Positions 23,778-32,780 of a DNA stretch of 48,414 nt are shown here, in pieces; within the stretch, counting starts at the first letter, position 1, and each line of letters begins with the position of its first letter. The translations under genes and the position numbers were made by a program. This stretch comes from Oscillospiraceae bacterium (GTDB lineage Bacteria; Bacillota_A; Clostridia; Oscillospirales; Oscillospiraceae): NCBI GenBank assembly GCA_902786615.1, contig CADADE010000019.1, positions 1-48,414 on the forward strand, written 5' to 3'. Below the pieces are notes generated by a model that worked only from the letters and a program-made list of their open reading frames with translations, ran no database searches and was not told where the DNA came from.

Positions 23778-24434
23778 ATGAGCGAACAGATCGAACAGAT
23801 CGGACAGACAGCCGCGCCGGAGGAGGATCTCCTGCTGCCCGAGGGATGGACCGAGGGCGAGGACATCTTTGCCGGAGAGGCGGCCGGTGGCGGCGAGGAC
23901 GGCGACGCCCTCCCGCCGCGGGAAGAGCCGACGGAGACGGCCCCCATCACGGGCGAATCGACGGCGGCGAGCCCTAAACTGCGCTTCACGGCCCGCGTCG
24001 ATCATGAGGACCGGCAGGTCGAGCTCGACGAGAGCGAGCTGCCGGCGCTGTACCAGAAGGCGCAGGCCACGGAGCGCGCCCAGCGCAGGCTGCGCGAGCT
24101 CAGCGAGCTCAAGGAGGCCGACGCGGCGAGGGATCTCGGCGCGGAGGCGGAGGAGCTGCTGCGCGTGTTCCCGGAAATGCAGGGGCGCAGCATCCCCACG
24201 GAGGTGGTGCTGGAGAGTCTGCGGGGAAAACGGTCGCTGACGGCGGCCTTCGCCGCCTGGAACGAGCGGCAGCACCGGGAGGCGCTGGAAGCCCTGCGCC
24301 GTGAAAACGGCCGCCGTCTGGCCGGACGCCGCGCCGCCGAGCGCGCGCCGGTGCACGGCGTGAGCGGAGGCGGAAGCGCGGATACCAGACCGGGCGACCC
24401 CTTCCTCGCGGGCTTTGACAGCGAAGCCTGGTAG
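23778..24434 (+). CDS. Putative phage scaffolding protein
   Basis: 218 residues; AAAGGAGATAACG precedes ATG 23778. Very acidic N-terminal half (PEEDLLLPEGWTEGEDIF, Gly/Glu-rich), then a helical region with coiled-coil character (ALYQKAQATERAQRRLRELS) and a basic C-terminus. This composition and the place between portal and capsid fit a scaffold. Sequence alone does not prove it. Confidence 0.65.
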   Translation: MSEQIEQIGQTAAPEEDLLLPEGWTEGEDIFAGEAAGGGEDGDALPPREEPTETAPITGESTAASPKLRFTARVDHEDRQVELDESELPALYQKAQATERAQRRLRELSELKEADAARDLGAEAEELLRVFPEMQGRSIPTEVVLESLRGKRSLTAAFAAWNERQHREALEALRRENGRRLAGRRAAERAPVHGVSGGGSADTRPGDPFLAGFDSEAW

Positions 24435-24439
24435 GCTTC

Positions 24440-24612
24440 AACGAAAACCCGCTTCGCTGGGCTTTTCGTTGAGGGGTTTCGCCCTGCTGCGCGCACTCGC
24501 TTGCGTGAGACGCTCGCACACTGGCAGGGCGCAAAGTGTGTTTTCCGAGGCGCATGTCCCCGGAAAACACGGATTTGGTTGATTTTTCGCGTTGCGACGC
24601 GAAAAACTCTGC
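24440..24612. repeat. Hairpin-rich leader before the capsid gene
   Basis: The 228-base gap holds three inverted repeats: GCCCTGC with GCAGGGC (24480-24532), GTGTTTTCCG with CGGAAAACAC (24537-24568) and TTTTTCGCG with CGCGAAAAA (24583-24606). They may reduce read-through, protect the capsid mRNA or be a host repeat array. No gene is seen. Confidence 0.55.
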
Positions 24613-24662
24613 GAGGCTTTTTTGACAGATCCTCAATCACAGAAAAAGGAGAGATGTAACTC

Positions 24663-25787
24663 ATGGCAGGCGGAATGAACCTGGCAAGCAGATACCTCAA
24701 GCAGGTAGACGAGCGTTTCGCTCAGGAATCTCAGGCCATGCTGGCTCTGAGCAAGGATTATAAGTTCAAGGGCGGCAAGACCTTTATGGTCTACAGCCTC
24801 CCCGTCGTTCAGATGAACGACTACACCCGCAGCGGCGACCAGCGCTACGGCGTGCCGGCCGATCTGAGCCGCAGCGTGCAGAATCTGGAGGTCACGCGCG
24901 ACCGCAGCTTCACCTTCATCATCGACAAGGGCGACAAGCTCCAGTCCGAGATGGTGTCCGACGCCGGCCGCGCCCTGGCGCGCCAGATCCGCGAGGTGGT
25001 CGTGCCCGAGTTCGACACCTACGTGTTCAAGACCCTGGCCGACAGCGCCATGGCCGCCGGCAACTACGCCGACAGCGCCATCGACAAGACCAACGCCTAT
25101 GCCGCCTTCCTCGCCGGCATGGAGAAGCTGGGCGACAACAACGTGCCCTGCAAGGGCCGCGTGGCCTTCTGCAGCTACCGCTACGCCAATCTTCTCAAGC
25201 AGGACGCCGCCTTCGTCAAGTACGGCGACGCGTCCCAGGATATGCTCGCGCGCGGCGTGATCGGTGAGGTGGACGGCTGCCGCATCGTCAAGGTGCCCTC
25301 CAACCACCTGCCCGCCGGCACGGCCTTCATCATCACCCACGCCGTGGCCGCCGCAGCGCCCCAGCAGCTGGAGGAGTACAAGATCCACGACAACCCTCCC
25401 GGCATTTCCGGTTATCTGGTCGAGGGCCGCTTCATCTACGACTGCTTCGTGCTCAACGAGAAGATCAACGCCGTCTATGTGCACGGCGGCCAGGCGGGCA
25501 TGAAGAGCCTGAGCGTGATCACTTCCGCGAGCGCGCCCGGCAAGAGCCTGCTCTTCGTCAACGGCGCGCTGGAGGGCGCCAAGCGCGTCTACGCGATGGC
25601 CGCCACCGCGGCCGCCCTGCCCGCCGTGACCTACGGCACGGCCGTGAGCGGCAGCGCCTGGACGGAGCTGACGGGCGAGAGCGCGGAGCTGACGCCCGCC
25701 GCCGGCATGAAGTTCCTGCGTGTGGCCGAGCTTGACGCGGCCAACAAGCCCATCGCCGTCGGCACCACCGTGCTGAACATCGGCTAA
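24663..25787 (+). CDS. Phage major capsid protein
   Basis: 374 residues; AAAGGAGAGATG lies upstream of ATG 24663. Position after the scaffold, the sequence SRYLKQVDERFAQESQAMLA, the DRSFTFIIDKGDKLQSEMV strand-helix and the later AYAAFLAGMEKLGDNNVP fit an HK97-fold capsid protein. The last 90 residues (from about 285) are Ala/Gly-rich and beta-like and may form a surface domain. GC-rich with strong codon bias, as expected for an abundant protein. Confidence 0.85.
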   Translation: MAGGMNLASRYLKQVDERFAQESQAMLALSKDYKFKGGKTFMVYSLPVVQMNDYTRSGDQRYGVPADLSRSVQNLEVTRDRSFTFIIDKGDKLQSEMVSDAGRALARQIREVVVPEFDTYVFKTLADSAMAAGNYADSAIDKTNAYAAFLAGMEKLGDNNVPCKGRVAFCSYRYANLLKQDAAFVKYGDASQDMLARGVIGEVDGCRIVKVPSNHLPAGTAFIITHAVAAAAPQQLEEYKIHDNPPGISGYLVEGRFIYDCFVLNEKINAVYVHGGQAGMKSLSVITSASAPGKSLLFVNGALEGAKRVYAMAATAAALPAVTYGTAVSGSAWTELTGESAELTPAAGMKFLRVAELDAANKPIAVGTTVLNIG

Positions 25788-25841
25788 GCGGGCGAAACCA
25801 TGCGGGAGCGGCGGGTGGGATTTTGATGGAGGTGACATGCA

Positions 25842-26456
25842 ATGACCTACGGACAGGTCAAGCGGGCCGCGCTGCGGCTGCTCAACGCCAGCACGATCGC
25901 AGGCAGCGAGGTCCCGCTGAGCTATAACGACCAGGCCGATCTGGTGCTGGCCATGCCCTCGCTGGTGGACGACGCCGTGATGCAGATCGCAACGACCGTG
26001 AAAAAGATCCCCGCGGCCGTGTGCCTGGACAAGCTGGAACAGCTCGGCGCGGGCGGCGGCACGCTCTATACGCTGCCGGCGGACTGCTGGCGGCTGATGA
26101 ACGGGGGGCTTCTGCGCGCGGACGGCGAGGGGCGCTGGCACGACTACCGGCTGCTGGGCCGTCAGCTGCTGCTGCCGGGCGACAGACCGGAGCTCTGGGC
26201 CGAATACTGGCGCTATCCTGCCTCGGTGGGCAATGAGCCGGACGACGACACACCGCTGGACAACAGCCCCGAGACCCACACGGCCATCCCCTACTTCGTG
26301 GCGGGGCAGCTGGTGATGTACGACGACGCCTTCCGCTACGCTGCGCTCCACAACGAGTGGGAAAGCCGCCTGCGCCGCCTGGGCGAGGCCGTGTTTACCG
26401 AGCGCAGCCGGGTGCGCGACGCTTACGCGGGCTTCGACTGCGGCGAGCTGTGGTGA
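25842..26456 (+). CDS. Phage head-tail connector / head completion protein
   Basis: 204 residues; GGAGGTGACATGCA precedes ATG 25842. Begins MTYGQVKRAALRLLNAST and contains YNDQADLVLAMPSLVDDAVM. This small helical protein right after the capsid gene is typical of adaptor proteins (P22 gp4-like or similar) that extend the portal. Assignment by position and general pattern. Confidence 0.6.
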   Translation: MTYGQVKRAALRLLNASTIAGSEVPLSYNDQADLVLAMPSLVDDAVMQIATTVKKIPAAVCLDKLEQLGAGGGTLYTLPADCWRLMNGGLLRADGEGRWHDYRLLGRQLLLPGDRPELWAEYWRYPASVGNEPDDDTPLDNSPETHTAIPYFVAGQLVMYDDAFRYAALHNEWESRLRRLGEAVFTERSRVRDAYAGFDCGELW

Positions 26457-26465
26457 GGGAAGGCG

Positions 26466-28313
26466 ATGGAGAGAGGAAATTCCATGGCCCTGCCGGCGGC
26501 CAAGGCAGAACGCAGGCTGAACTTTGAGCGGCTCTCCGGCGGACTGAACCTCTGGGAGCTGGATTACCGTCTCCGGCGCAGCGAGAGCCCGGAAATGAAA
26601 AACCTGATGTGGCGCGACGGCGCGCTCAACTGCCGCGACGGGCAGGTCTGGCTGGACGAGACCGAGCGCGGCAGCGCATGGGCGATGGCGGACAGGCCCT
26701 TCCACGAACGCCTGGTCTTTCACGCGGGCGATAAGCTCTACGCCCGGCATCTGCGGGAGAAGACGACGGAGCTGCTGCTCGAAAACCTGCCGCGCAGCGC
26801 CGGCTGCTTCTTCCGCTACAACGAGGCGCTTTACTATAAGACCCGCGGCGCGTATATCCGCATCGCCTTCGACGCGCAGACGGACGCGCTGCAGGCGGAG
26901 GCGGTGGCGGCCTACACGCCGGTGACGCTCATCAACGCCGATCCCGACAGCGGCGCGGGCGATCTCTACCAGCCGGAAAACCGCCTGAGCGCGGAAAAGA
27001 CCGTCTGGTTCAACGCCAAAAGCGGCGTGACGGTCTATCATCTGCCGGTGGGCGGGATCGACGCTGTGACGAAGGTGACGGTCGACGGCGCCGTGCGGAA
27101 CGAAGGCGATTACAGCGTGGACGCTGCGGCAGGGACCGTGACTTTTCAAAGCGCGCCGCCGGTCACGAACCCGCCGGCGAACAACACGGTGCGCATCACC
27201 TACGCCAAGGCCAATCCCGAGGCCTACGCCAGCGTGATGGACTGCCGCTGCGCGGCTGTCTGCGGCGGCACCGGCGCGCTGTGCGTGGTGCTGGCCGGCA
27301 GCGAGGCCCAGCCCAACGCCTATTTCTGGAACGGCAGCCATATCGCGATGGACCCGGGCTATTTCCCAATGCCGCAATATCAGTTGGCCGGCGACAGCAG
27401 CGATCCGATCACGGCCTTCGGCAAGCAGCAGAGCTATCTGATCGTGCTGAAGGAGCACTCGATCGGCCGCACGGCGGTTTCCGAGACGAAGCTCGACGGG
27501 CGCGCGACGCTGGACATGCCCTTTGTGCCCATCAACAGCGAGCTCGGCTGCGACAAGCCGGGGACGCTGTGCCTGGTGGAGAACAACCTCGTCTGGGCGC
27601 ACAGCCGCCACGGCGTGCTGCGCCTGCGCGACACGAGCGCGGCCTATGAGAACAACGTCGTCTGCATCTCCCGCAAGATCAACGGCGGCGGCGCGGTGAA
27701 GGGGCTGCTGGAGGATCTGAAGGAGGGCCCCGCCTGCGCCTGTGACGACGGACACCGCTATCTGCTCGCAGCCTCCGGCCATGCCTGGGTCTGGGACTAT
27801 GAGCTGTCGGAGCCGGGGGATCCCGCCTGGTTTTACTGGACGGAGATCGGCGCCCGTGCCTTCGCCGTGGACGGCGAGCGGGTCTGCCACCTGGATGAAA
27901 AGGGGCGGCTGAGCGCCTTCGAGCGGGTCTACGCCGATTACGGGCGCGCCATCGAGAAGGTGTATCGCTTTGCGACCGAGCACTTCGGCGGCTACGACCG
28001 GCTGAAAAACGTCAATTCCGTGGTGCTGGTGATGCGCTCGGATACCAACGCCACCGCCTCGCTGAGCTATATCACCGACCACGAACGGCGCGAAGACCGC
28101 AGCGAGCTGCGCGCCTGGAGCTGGATGCTCTCGCCGCGGAATCTGTCGTTCCGCTCGCTGCGCGGGCGCGGCTTTGCCTCGGTCTTCCGGCGCAGCTGCC
28201 GCTGCCGGGGCGTGAGGCACTTTGCGATGCGCCTGTCGAACGACCGGGTCGGGCAGGATCTGTCGGTCGTGTCGGCGCAGGTGTTCTATCATTACCAAGG
28301 GAGGCAGAGATAA
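26466..28313 (+). CDS. Phage tail hub / stabilisation protein (putative)
   Basis: 615 residues; a start at ATG 26466 or, with GAGAGG upstream, ATG 26484 is possible. The N-terminus RLSGGLNLWELDYRLRRSES plus MKNLMWRDGALNCRDGQVW is seen in phage proteins that bridge portal and tail. Many blades of short beta strands follow (for example SYLIVLKEHSIGR and HGVLRLRDTSAAYEN), suggesting a propeller, as in P22 gp10-like hubs. It overlaps the next start by one base. Confidence 0.6.
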   Translation: MERGNSMALPAAKAERRLNFERLSGGLNLWELDYRLRRSESPEMKNLMWRDGALNCRDGQVWLDETERGSAWAMADRPFHERLVFHAGDKLYARHLREKTTELLLENLPRSAGCFFRYNEALYYKTRGAYIRIAFDAQTDALQAEAVAAYTPVTLINADPDSGAGDLYQPENRLSAEKTVWFNAKSGVTVYHLPVGGIDAVTKVTVDGAVRNEGDYSVDAAAGTVTFQSAPPVTNPPANNTVRITYAKANPEAYASVMDCRCAAVCGGTGALCVVLAGSEAQPNAYFWNGSHIAMDPGYFPMPQYQLAGDSSDPITAFGKQQSYLIVLKEHSIGRTAVSETKLDGRATLDMPFVPINSELGCDKPGTLCLVENNLVWAHSRHGVLRLRDTSAAYENNVVCISRKINGGGAVKGLLEDLKEGPACACDDGHRYLLAASGHAWVWDYELSEPGDPAWFYWTEIGARAFAVDGERVCHLDEKGRLSAFERVYADYGRAIEKVYRFATEHFGGYDRLKNVNSVVLVMRSDTNATASLSYITDHERREDRSELRAWSWMLSPRNLSFRSLRGRGFASVFRRSCRCRGVRHFAMRLSNDRVGQDLSVVSAQVFYHYQGRQR

Positions 28314-29299
28314 TGGCTCTGAGTACTTTTGAATACAGCAAAAGCTGGCGCAGCGCGCAGGATTTCCCCAGCTATGAGGAGAACGAGGAGCGCGTGCGCG
28401 ACGATATGCAGTGCCTCTTCGACGAGGTGCGCGACGCGCTCAACCGCCTGGTGGGCGAGCTGAAGGCCGAAAACCTGCCCTTCGCGCCGACAGCGGAGAT
28501 CGACGCGTCCACGCTGCAGAATGCTCTGGAGCTGCTGCAGGCGCAGATCAGCGGCGCGGCCATCGGCCAGCTGCCCAACGCCTCGGTGACCACGGAGAAG
28601 CTGGCGGAGCTCGCGGTGACGGGCGCCAAGCTGGCGGAGCTCGCGGTCACGAGCGCAAAGCTCGCTCACGGCGCGGTGACGGAGGAAAAAATCGCGGCGG
28701 CCGCCGTGAGCGAAGCGAAGCTCGCCGACGGGGCGGTCACGGCGGGAAAACTTGCCGACGGCGCCGTCAGCGCGGCAAAGCTTGCCGGGGGACTGCTCGA
28801 CGGCAAGGCCGACCTGGAGGGCGGCAAGGTCATGGCCTCGCAGCTCAGCCTGGAGCGCGTCACCGTCGGCAGCTCCCGCGAACTGCTTTTGAGCGACGAG
28901 GGAAAGCTGCTCAGCTGTGCGAGCGACAGCGCGATCGTTCTCACCGTGCCGAAAAACTCCGACGTCGCCTTCCCGGTCGGCACGGAGATCACGGTCTTTC
29001 GCGCGGGAAGCGGCGGCGTGACGATCGCAGCGGCGGAGGGCGTGACGATCTGTGCACCCGGCGCGTCCCGGGCGATCGGCGCGCGCTACAGCGCGGTGCG
29101 CCTGAAGAAATGGGACGCCAATACCTGGACGCTGGAGGGCGAGGGCCTGGCCCCCGCAGGCTATCTGGATAACTTTTCCGCGGGCCTTGCGCCCGCCGGC
29201 GCGATCCGTCTGACACAGGGCGTGCATATCTTCGCCTCGGAGGCGCAGCTGCCGAGTCCGGGCGTGGCGGGCAGGATCTTCCTGGTCGCGGCGGAATGA
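28313..29299 (+). CDS. Phage tail fibre protein with short repeats
   Basis: 328 residues. The middle (about 85-165) is a run of roughly ten-residue repeats of the form AVTxxKLAdGAV, common in trimeric tail-fibre shafts. The N-terminal part (1-80) probably attaches to the tail and the C-terminal part (from 200) is beta-rich. Overlaps the hub gene by one base. Confidence 0.75.
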   Translation: MALSTFEYSKSWRSAQDFPSYEENEERVRDDMQCLFDEVRDALNRLVGELKAENLPFAPTAEIDASTLQNALELLQAQISGAAIGQLPNASVTTEKLAELAVTGAKLAELAVTSAKLAHGAVTEEKIAAAAVSEAKLADGAVTAGKLADGAVSAAKLAGGLLDGKADLEGGKVMASQLSLERVTVGSSRELLLSDEGKLLSCASDSAIVLTVPKNSDVAFPVGTEITVFRAGSGGVTIAAAEGVTICAPGASRAIGARYSAVRLKKWDANTWTLEGEGLAPAGYLDNFSAGLAPAGAIRLTQGVHIFASEAQLPSPGVAGRIFLVAAE

Positions 29300-29312
29300 G
29301 AGGAGCGGGACA

Positions 29313-30362
29313 ATGGCGATCTACTATGTGCCGGGCGAAGCGGGCTGGAACGACAACGGGACGCTCGGCTCCGTCGCCCAGCTGCGGCTGAAGCTGGAGA
29401 CAAGCTATCACGCGGCCGCCAACCGCAGTACGCTGACGGTCACGATGCAGGCCCGCGCGCCCAGATATGCCGGCCGCTTCCAGCTGCTCAACAACGCGCT
29501 CGTCGAGCTCAACGGCAGCACGCTCTTCAGCGGCGGCGGGAGCGCTTCGTTCGATTACTACGTCGACTTCGGCGCTGACAGCGCCTGGCATGATCTGACC
29601 GACGGAACAAGCGGTCAGGTCTGCCGCTGGACGGCGACGGTGGATCACGCCGCCGACGGCAGGGCGACGGCGGCCTTCAGCGTGACGGCGAGGCTGTACT
29701 ACAGCGAAAGCTATTTCATGACCTTCTACGGCCTGAGCGGCTCGCAGGCGCTGGATGAGACGAGAACGTTCAGCCTGTCGATCAGCGCCGGGACGGGCAG
29801 CACGGTCACGGTGCTGCGAAACGGGACGGCGCTCTCTAACGGCGCGGTGCTGAGCTACGGCGACCGGCTGACGGTGAATTTCGCGGCGCAGAGCGGTTAT
29901 ACGCTGCTGACACACACGCTCAACGGCGCAAGCTTTTCGAGCGGCGGCACGCATACCGTGACCGGCGCGGTCACGGTCGCCGCGACGGCGGTCCGAAAGA
30001 CCTACACGCTGACCGTCAGCGCCGGGGCGGGCAGCACGGTCACGGTGCTGCGAAACGGGACGGCGCTCTCTGACGGCGCCGTCATCACGCACGGCGACAC
30101 GCTGACGGTCCGCTTCGCGGCGCAGGCAGGCTATGAGCTGCTGACGCACACGCTCAACGGCGCAAACTTCCCGAGCGGAGGCACGCACACGGTCAGCGGC
30201 GCGGTCGCGGTCGCCGCCACCGCCCGCCGCCTGGGCATCCTGCGCCTGGACACCGGCAGCGCGGTCCGGCGATACCGGCTGCTGCTGGATACCGGCAGCG
30301 CGATCGTGCCGGTGCGGATCTTTCTCGATCGCGGCGACAGGATCAGCGAGGCCGGAATATGA
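29313..30362 (+). CDS. Phage tail-associated protein with duplicated Ig-like domains
   Basis: 349 residues; AGGAGCGGGACA precedes ATG 29313. The N-terminal beta domain (1-150) is followed by two 77-residue copies (from about 156 and 233) beginning SAGTGSTVTVLRNGTALS and SAGAGSTVTVLRNGTALS, so a recent duplication (period 231 bases). The C-terminus carries LDTGSAVRRYRLLLDTGSAI, itself an internal repeat. Likely binds the cell surface or decorates the fibre; not proven. Confidence 0.65.
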   Translation: MAIYYVPGEAGWNDNGTLGSVAQLRLKLETSYHAAANRSTLTVTMQARAPRYAGRFQLLNNALVELNGSTLFSGGGSASFDYYVDFGADSAWHDLTDGTSGQVCRWTATVDHAADGRATAAFSVTARLYYSESYFMTFYGLSGSQALDETRTFSLSISAGTGSTVTVLRNGTALSNGAVLSYGDRLTVNFAAQSGYTLLTHTLNGASFSSGGTHTVTGAVTVAATAVRKTYTLTVSAGAGSTVTVLRNGTALSDGAVITHGDTLTVRFAAQAGYELLTHTLNGANFPSGGTHTVSGAVAVAATARRLGILRLDTGSAVRRYRLLLDTGSAIVPVRIFLDRGDRISEAGI

Positions 30363-30397
30363 TGGAGCAGGGATTGCAGAACGGAAGGGAGACGCCT

Positions 30398-31150
30398 ATG
30401 ACGAGACAGGAAACGATCAATAAGGCGGTGGACTGGGCGCTCGCCATGGCGCGGGACGCCCGGCACGGCTACGACCAGGAAAAACGCTGGGGGCCGGATT
30501 ACGACTGCTCCAGCTTCATCATCACCGCCTGGCAGCAGGCGGGCGTGCCGGTGAGGGCATCCGGCGCGAGCTATACGGGCAATATGCTGCCCGCCTTCCT
30601 GCGCTGCGGCTTCCGCGACGTGACCAAACAGGTCAATCTGGCGACCGGCAAGGGTCTGCGCAAGGGCGACGTGCTGCTCAACACCGCGCATCACGCCGAG
30701 CTGTACGTCGGCGACGGACAGTGTGTCAAGGCCGGCAGCAACGAGCACGGCGGCGCGACCGGCGGCCAGACCGGCGACCAGAACAGCCGCGAGATCTGCG
30801 TGAGCAGCTATTACAACTACCCCTGGGATCACGTGCTGCGCTATATGGGCGGGGAAACGAACACCTCATCCGGCGCTGCCGCGCCACCTTCCCCTCAAGG
30901 GGAAGGCAAGGGGAGCGCGGACGGCATCGTGCTGCCGATGCTGCGGCGCGGCAGCCGCGGGGAGAGCGTGAAGGCCATGCAGGCGGTGCTGATCGCCGAC
31001 GGCTTTGACTGCGGCCCGGACGGCGCGGACGGGGACTTCGGCCCCGCCACAGAGGCGGCGCTGCGGCGCTATCAGGCGGAAAACGGCCTGGAGGCGGACG
31101 GCGTGTGCGGCCCCATGAGCTGGAGAAAGCTGCTGGGGGTGAGCGGATGA
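30398..31150 (+). CDS. Phage endolysin: NlpC/P60-like peptidase plus peptidoglycan-binding domain
   Basis: 250 residues from ATG 30398 with GGGAGA upstream. Catalytic domain about 1-150 with C37 in DYDCSSF and His98/99 in NTAHHAELYV (Cys-His pair of NlpC/P60-type amidases or endopeptidases). A PG_binding_1 domain (about 183-248: LRRGSRGESVKAMQAVL then DGDFGPATEAALRRYQ) targets the wall. The linker (about 156-172) is an in-frame host repeat. Stop overlaps the next start (ATGA). Confidence 0.88.
   Translation: MTRQETINKAVDWALAMARDARHGYDQEKRWGPDYDCSSFIITAWQQAGVPVRASGASYTGNMLPAFLRCGFRDVTKQVNLATGKGLRKGDVLLNTAHHAELYVGDGQCVKAGSNEHGGATGGQTGDQNSREICVSSYYNYPWDHVLRYMGGETNTSSGAAAPPSPQGEGKGSADGIVLPMLRRGSRGESVKAMQAVLIADGFDCGPDGADGDFGPATEAALRRYQAENGLEADGVCGPMSWRKLLGVSG
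30863..30907 (-). repeat. Dispersed host repeat in frame inside the endolysin linker
   Basis: On the minus strand it reads GCCTTCCCCTTGAGGGGAAG, then a GC-rich arm and GGATGAGGT: the same unit as in hsdM, in opposite orientation to the gene. It encodes the Pro/Gly-rich linker SSGAAAPPSPQGEGKG without breaking the frame. Confidence 0.85.
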
Positions 31151-31320
31151 ACGAGCTGCAGGCCCTGAGCGAGCGGGTGCATGCGCTGGAGGAGCGGATG
31201 GCCAGGAAGGACACGGAGTTCGCGGTGATCAATACGAAGCTGTCCGCCATCCTCTGGGGCGTGGGCGTGATCGGCACGGCGCTGGTGGGCGTGCTGGTGA
31301 AGATGCTGTTCGGCGCATGA
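31147..31320 (+). CDS. XhlA-like holin-associated protein
   Basis: 57 residues. An N-terminal coiled coil (LQALSERVHALEERMARKD) and one C-terminal membrane helix (about 34-55, ILWGVGVIGTALVGVLVKML) match the XhlA/hemolysin family that works with holins and endolysins. Overlaps the endolysin stop. Confidence 0.8.
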   Translation: MNELQALSERVHALEERMARKDTEFAVINTKLSAILWGVGVIGTALVGVLVKMLFGA

Positions 31321-31331
31321 AAGGAGAGCAT

Positions 31332-31538
31332 ATGCACAACTGGAAGAGAAAACTGACGAGCCGCAAGCTGTGGCTGGCCGTCGCGGCCTTTGTCAGCGGC
31401 CTGATCGTCGCCTTCGGCGGCGCGGAAACTGCGGCGAATACCGTCGCCGGCGTCATTCTGCAGGGCGCGGCGGTACTGGGTTATCTGCTGGCCGAGGGAC
31501 TGACGGACGCGGCCGCCGCCGCAAAGGACGAAAGATAA
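31332..31538 (+). CDS. Phage holin
   Basis: 68 residues from ATG 31332, with AAAGGAGAGCAT upstream (the ATG at 31317 is in frame but part of the overlap). Short basic start, a membrane helix (about 12-27), a short gap and a second helix (about 34-52), then a charged tail: a two-helix holin layout. Forms pores that release the endolysin. Confidence 0.75.
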   Translation: MHNWKRKLTSRKLWLAVAAFVSGLIVAFGGAETAANTVAGVILQGAAVLGYLLAEGLTDAAAAAKDER

Positions 31539-31566
31539 AAAAGAGCCCGATATGTTGGGCTCTTTT
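31539..31566 (+). terminator. Terminator after the holin gene
   Basis: AAAGAGCCC and GGGCTCTTT pair around GATATGTT, followed by TTC. It lies one base after the stop and ends the lysis genes. Confidence 0.82.
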
Positions 31567-31580
31567 CAAAGGAGGACGCC

Positions 31581-32618
31581 ATGGCGAAGGATGAGAAACA
31601 GAAGGAGAAGCAGAGCGCTTCGGGCAGCGCAACCGTGCGCGTGACGCAGGAGAGCGCGCCGGCGGACAAGCCGGACATCGACCCCGTGCCGGACGTGGAT
31701 ATCGACGAGGAGCGCAGGCTTCTGGCCGAACAGGGCGCGGCCGCGCGCGAGCAGGCCGAGCAGCGGATCGACAACGAGGTGGAGCAGGGCGTGGAGGCAC
31801 TGCGGCGCGCCGAGGAGGACGCGCAGCCCGGCTTTCAGAGCCTGCGCGATCAGATCGCGATCGACGAACGGCAGGCGCTGGACAACCAGGCGCTCTATGC
31901 CGAGATGCGCGGCGACCGCGGCGGCATCGGCCAGGCGCAGGTCGCCTCCATCCAGAACACCGCCGCCGTCAACCGCCGCCAGGTCGGGCTGGAGCAGCAG
32001 CGCCTGGCCGCCGAGACGGCGCGGCAGATCGAGGATCTGCGCCGGCAGGGCGAATTCCGCAAGGCGGACAAGATCCTGGAGCTGACGCAGAAGCAGCTGT
32101 CGGAGCTGATGGAGCTGGAGCGCTGGGCGAAGGAGAAAAATCTGTCCGTCGCGCAGTTCAATACGGAGCTGGCCCGCTGGGAGGCGGAATACGCCTGGAA
32201 GATGAAGCGCTTCGGCATCGAGACGGAGCTGAATCTGGCGCAGCTGTCGGGCCTGATGCCGGACGGGACGCCGACCTTTGCCGCACGGCAGGCCGAGCGA
32301 AGCCGGCTCGCCGCCGCGGCGAAGATGCTGCTGGAGGCGGGCCTCGCGCTCACGCCGGAGCAGCTGGAGGCCCTCGGCTGGACCGAGGGACAGTACGAGG
32401 CCTATATCGATCAAAACAGCAGCGGCGGCGGGAGCGGGGCGGCTCCGAAGCCCGGCGTGCCCTTCCAGCTGCTGGCCTCCTGGGCCTCCGCGCTGCGGGG
32501 CAGCGAGAAGCCGGAGAAGGCCTATGCGAAGATCAAATCCTCGCCCATGTACGCGCAGATGAGCGAGGCGCAGCAGCGCTGGATCAGCGGCATCCTGCGC
32601 GAGCGCGGGATCGGCTGA
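31581..32618 (+). CDS. Phage coiled-coil structural or ejection protein (putative)
   Basis: 345 residues; AAAGGAGGACGCC precedes ATG 31581. Disordered acidic start (1-45), long helical/coiled-coil middle (ALRRAEEDAQPGFQSLRDQI, then many Glu/Gln/Arg heptads), and a small C-terminal domain. Internal or ejected proteins of podoviruses look like this, but so do other virion proteins. It is unusual that it follows the lysis genes and a terminator. Last gene of the cluster. Confidence 0.5.
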   Translation: MAKDEKQKEKQSASGSATVRVTQESAPADKPDIDPVPDVDIDEERRLLAEQGAAAREQAEQRIDNEVEQGVEALRRAEEDAQPGFQSLRDQIAIDERQALDNQALYAEMRGDRGGIGQAQVASIQNTAAVNRRQVGLEQQRLAAETARQIEDLRRQGEFRKADKILELTQKQLSELMELERWAKEKNLSVAQFNTELARWEAEYAWKMKRFGIETELNLAQLSGLMPDGTPTFAARQAERSRLAAAAKMLLEAGLALTPEQLEALGWTEGQYEAYIDQNSSGGGSGAAPKPGVPFQLLASWASALRGSEKPEKAYAKIKSSPMYAQMSEAQQRWISGILRERGIG

Positions 32619-32642
32619 GTTCCGCGGCGGGCAGATAAATAA

Positions 32643-32676
32643 GGATCGGCGTGACCGTTTCGGTCACGCCGATTTT
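32643..32676 (+). terminator. Terminator closing the phage cluster
   Basis: ATCGGCGTGACCG pairs with CGGTCACGCCGAT around a TTT loop, followed by TTTTT. Strong rho-independent terminator. Confidence 0.93.
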
Positions 32677-32687
32677 TTGCCGCGGGG

Positions 32688-32751
<64 letters not shown>

Positions 32752-32780
32752 GGAAGAGCGGGCATCCGGAGAGGCCGGTT

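Noticed and set aside
24633..28298. 1221-codon open frame on the minus strand across capsid, connector and hub genes
   Set aside because: It spans three plus-strand phage genes and comes from GC-rich codon bias; no ribosome site or domain.
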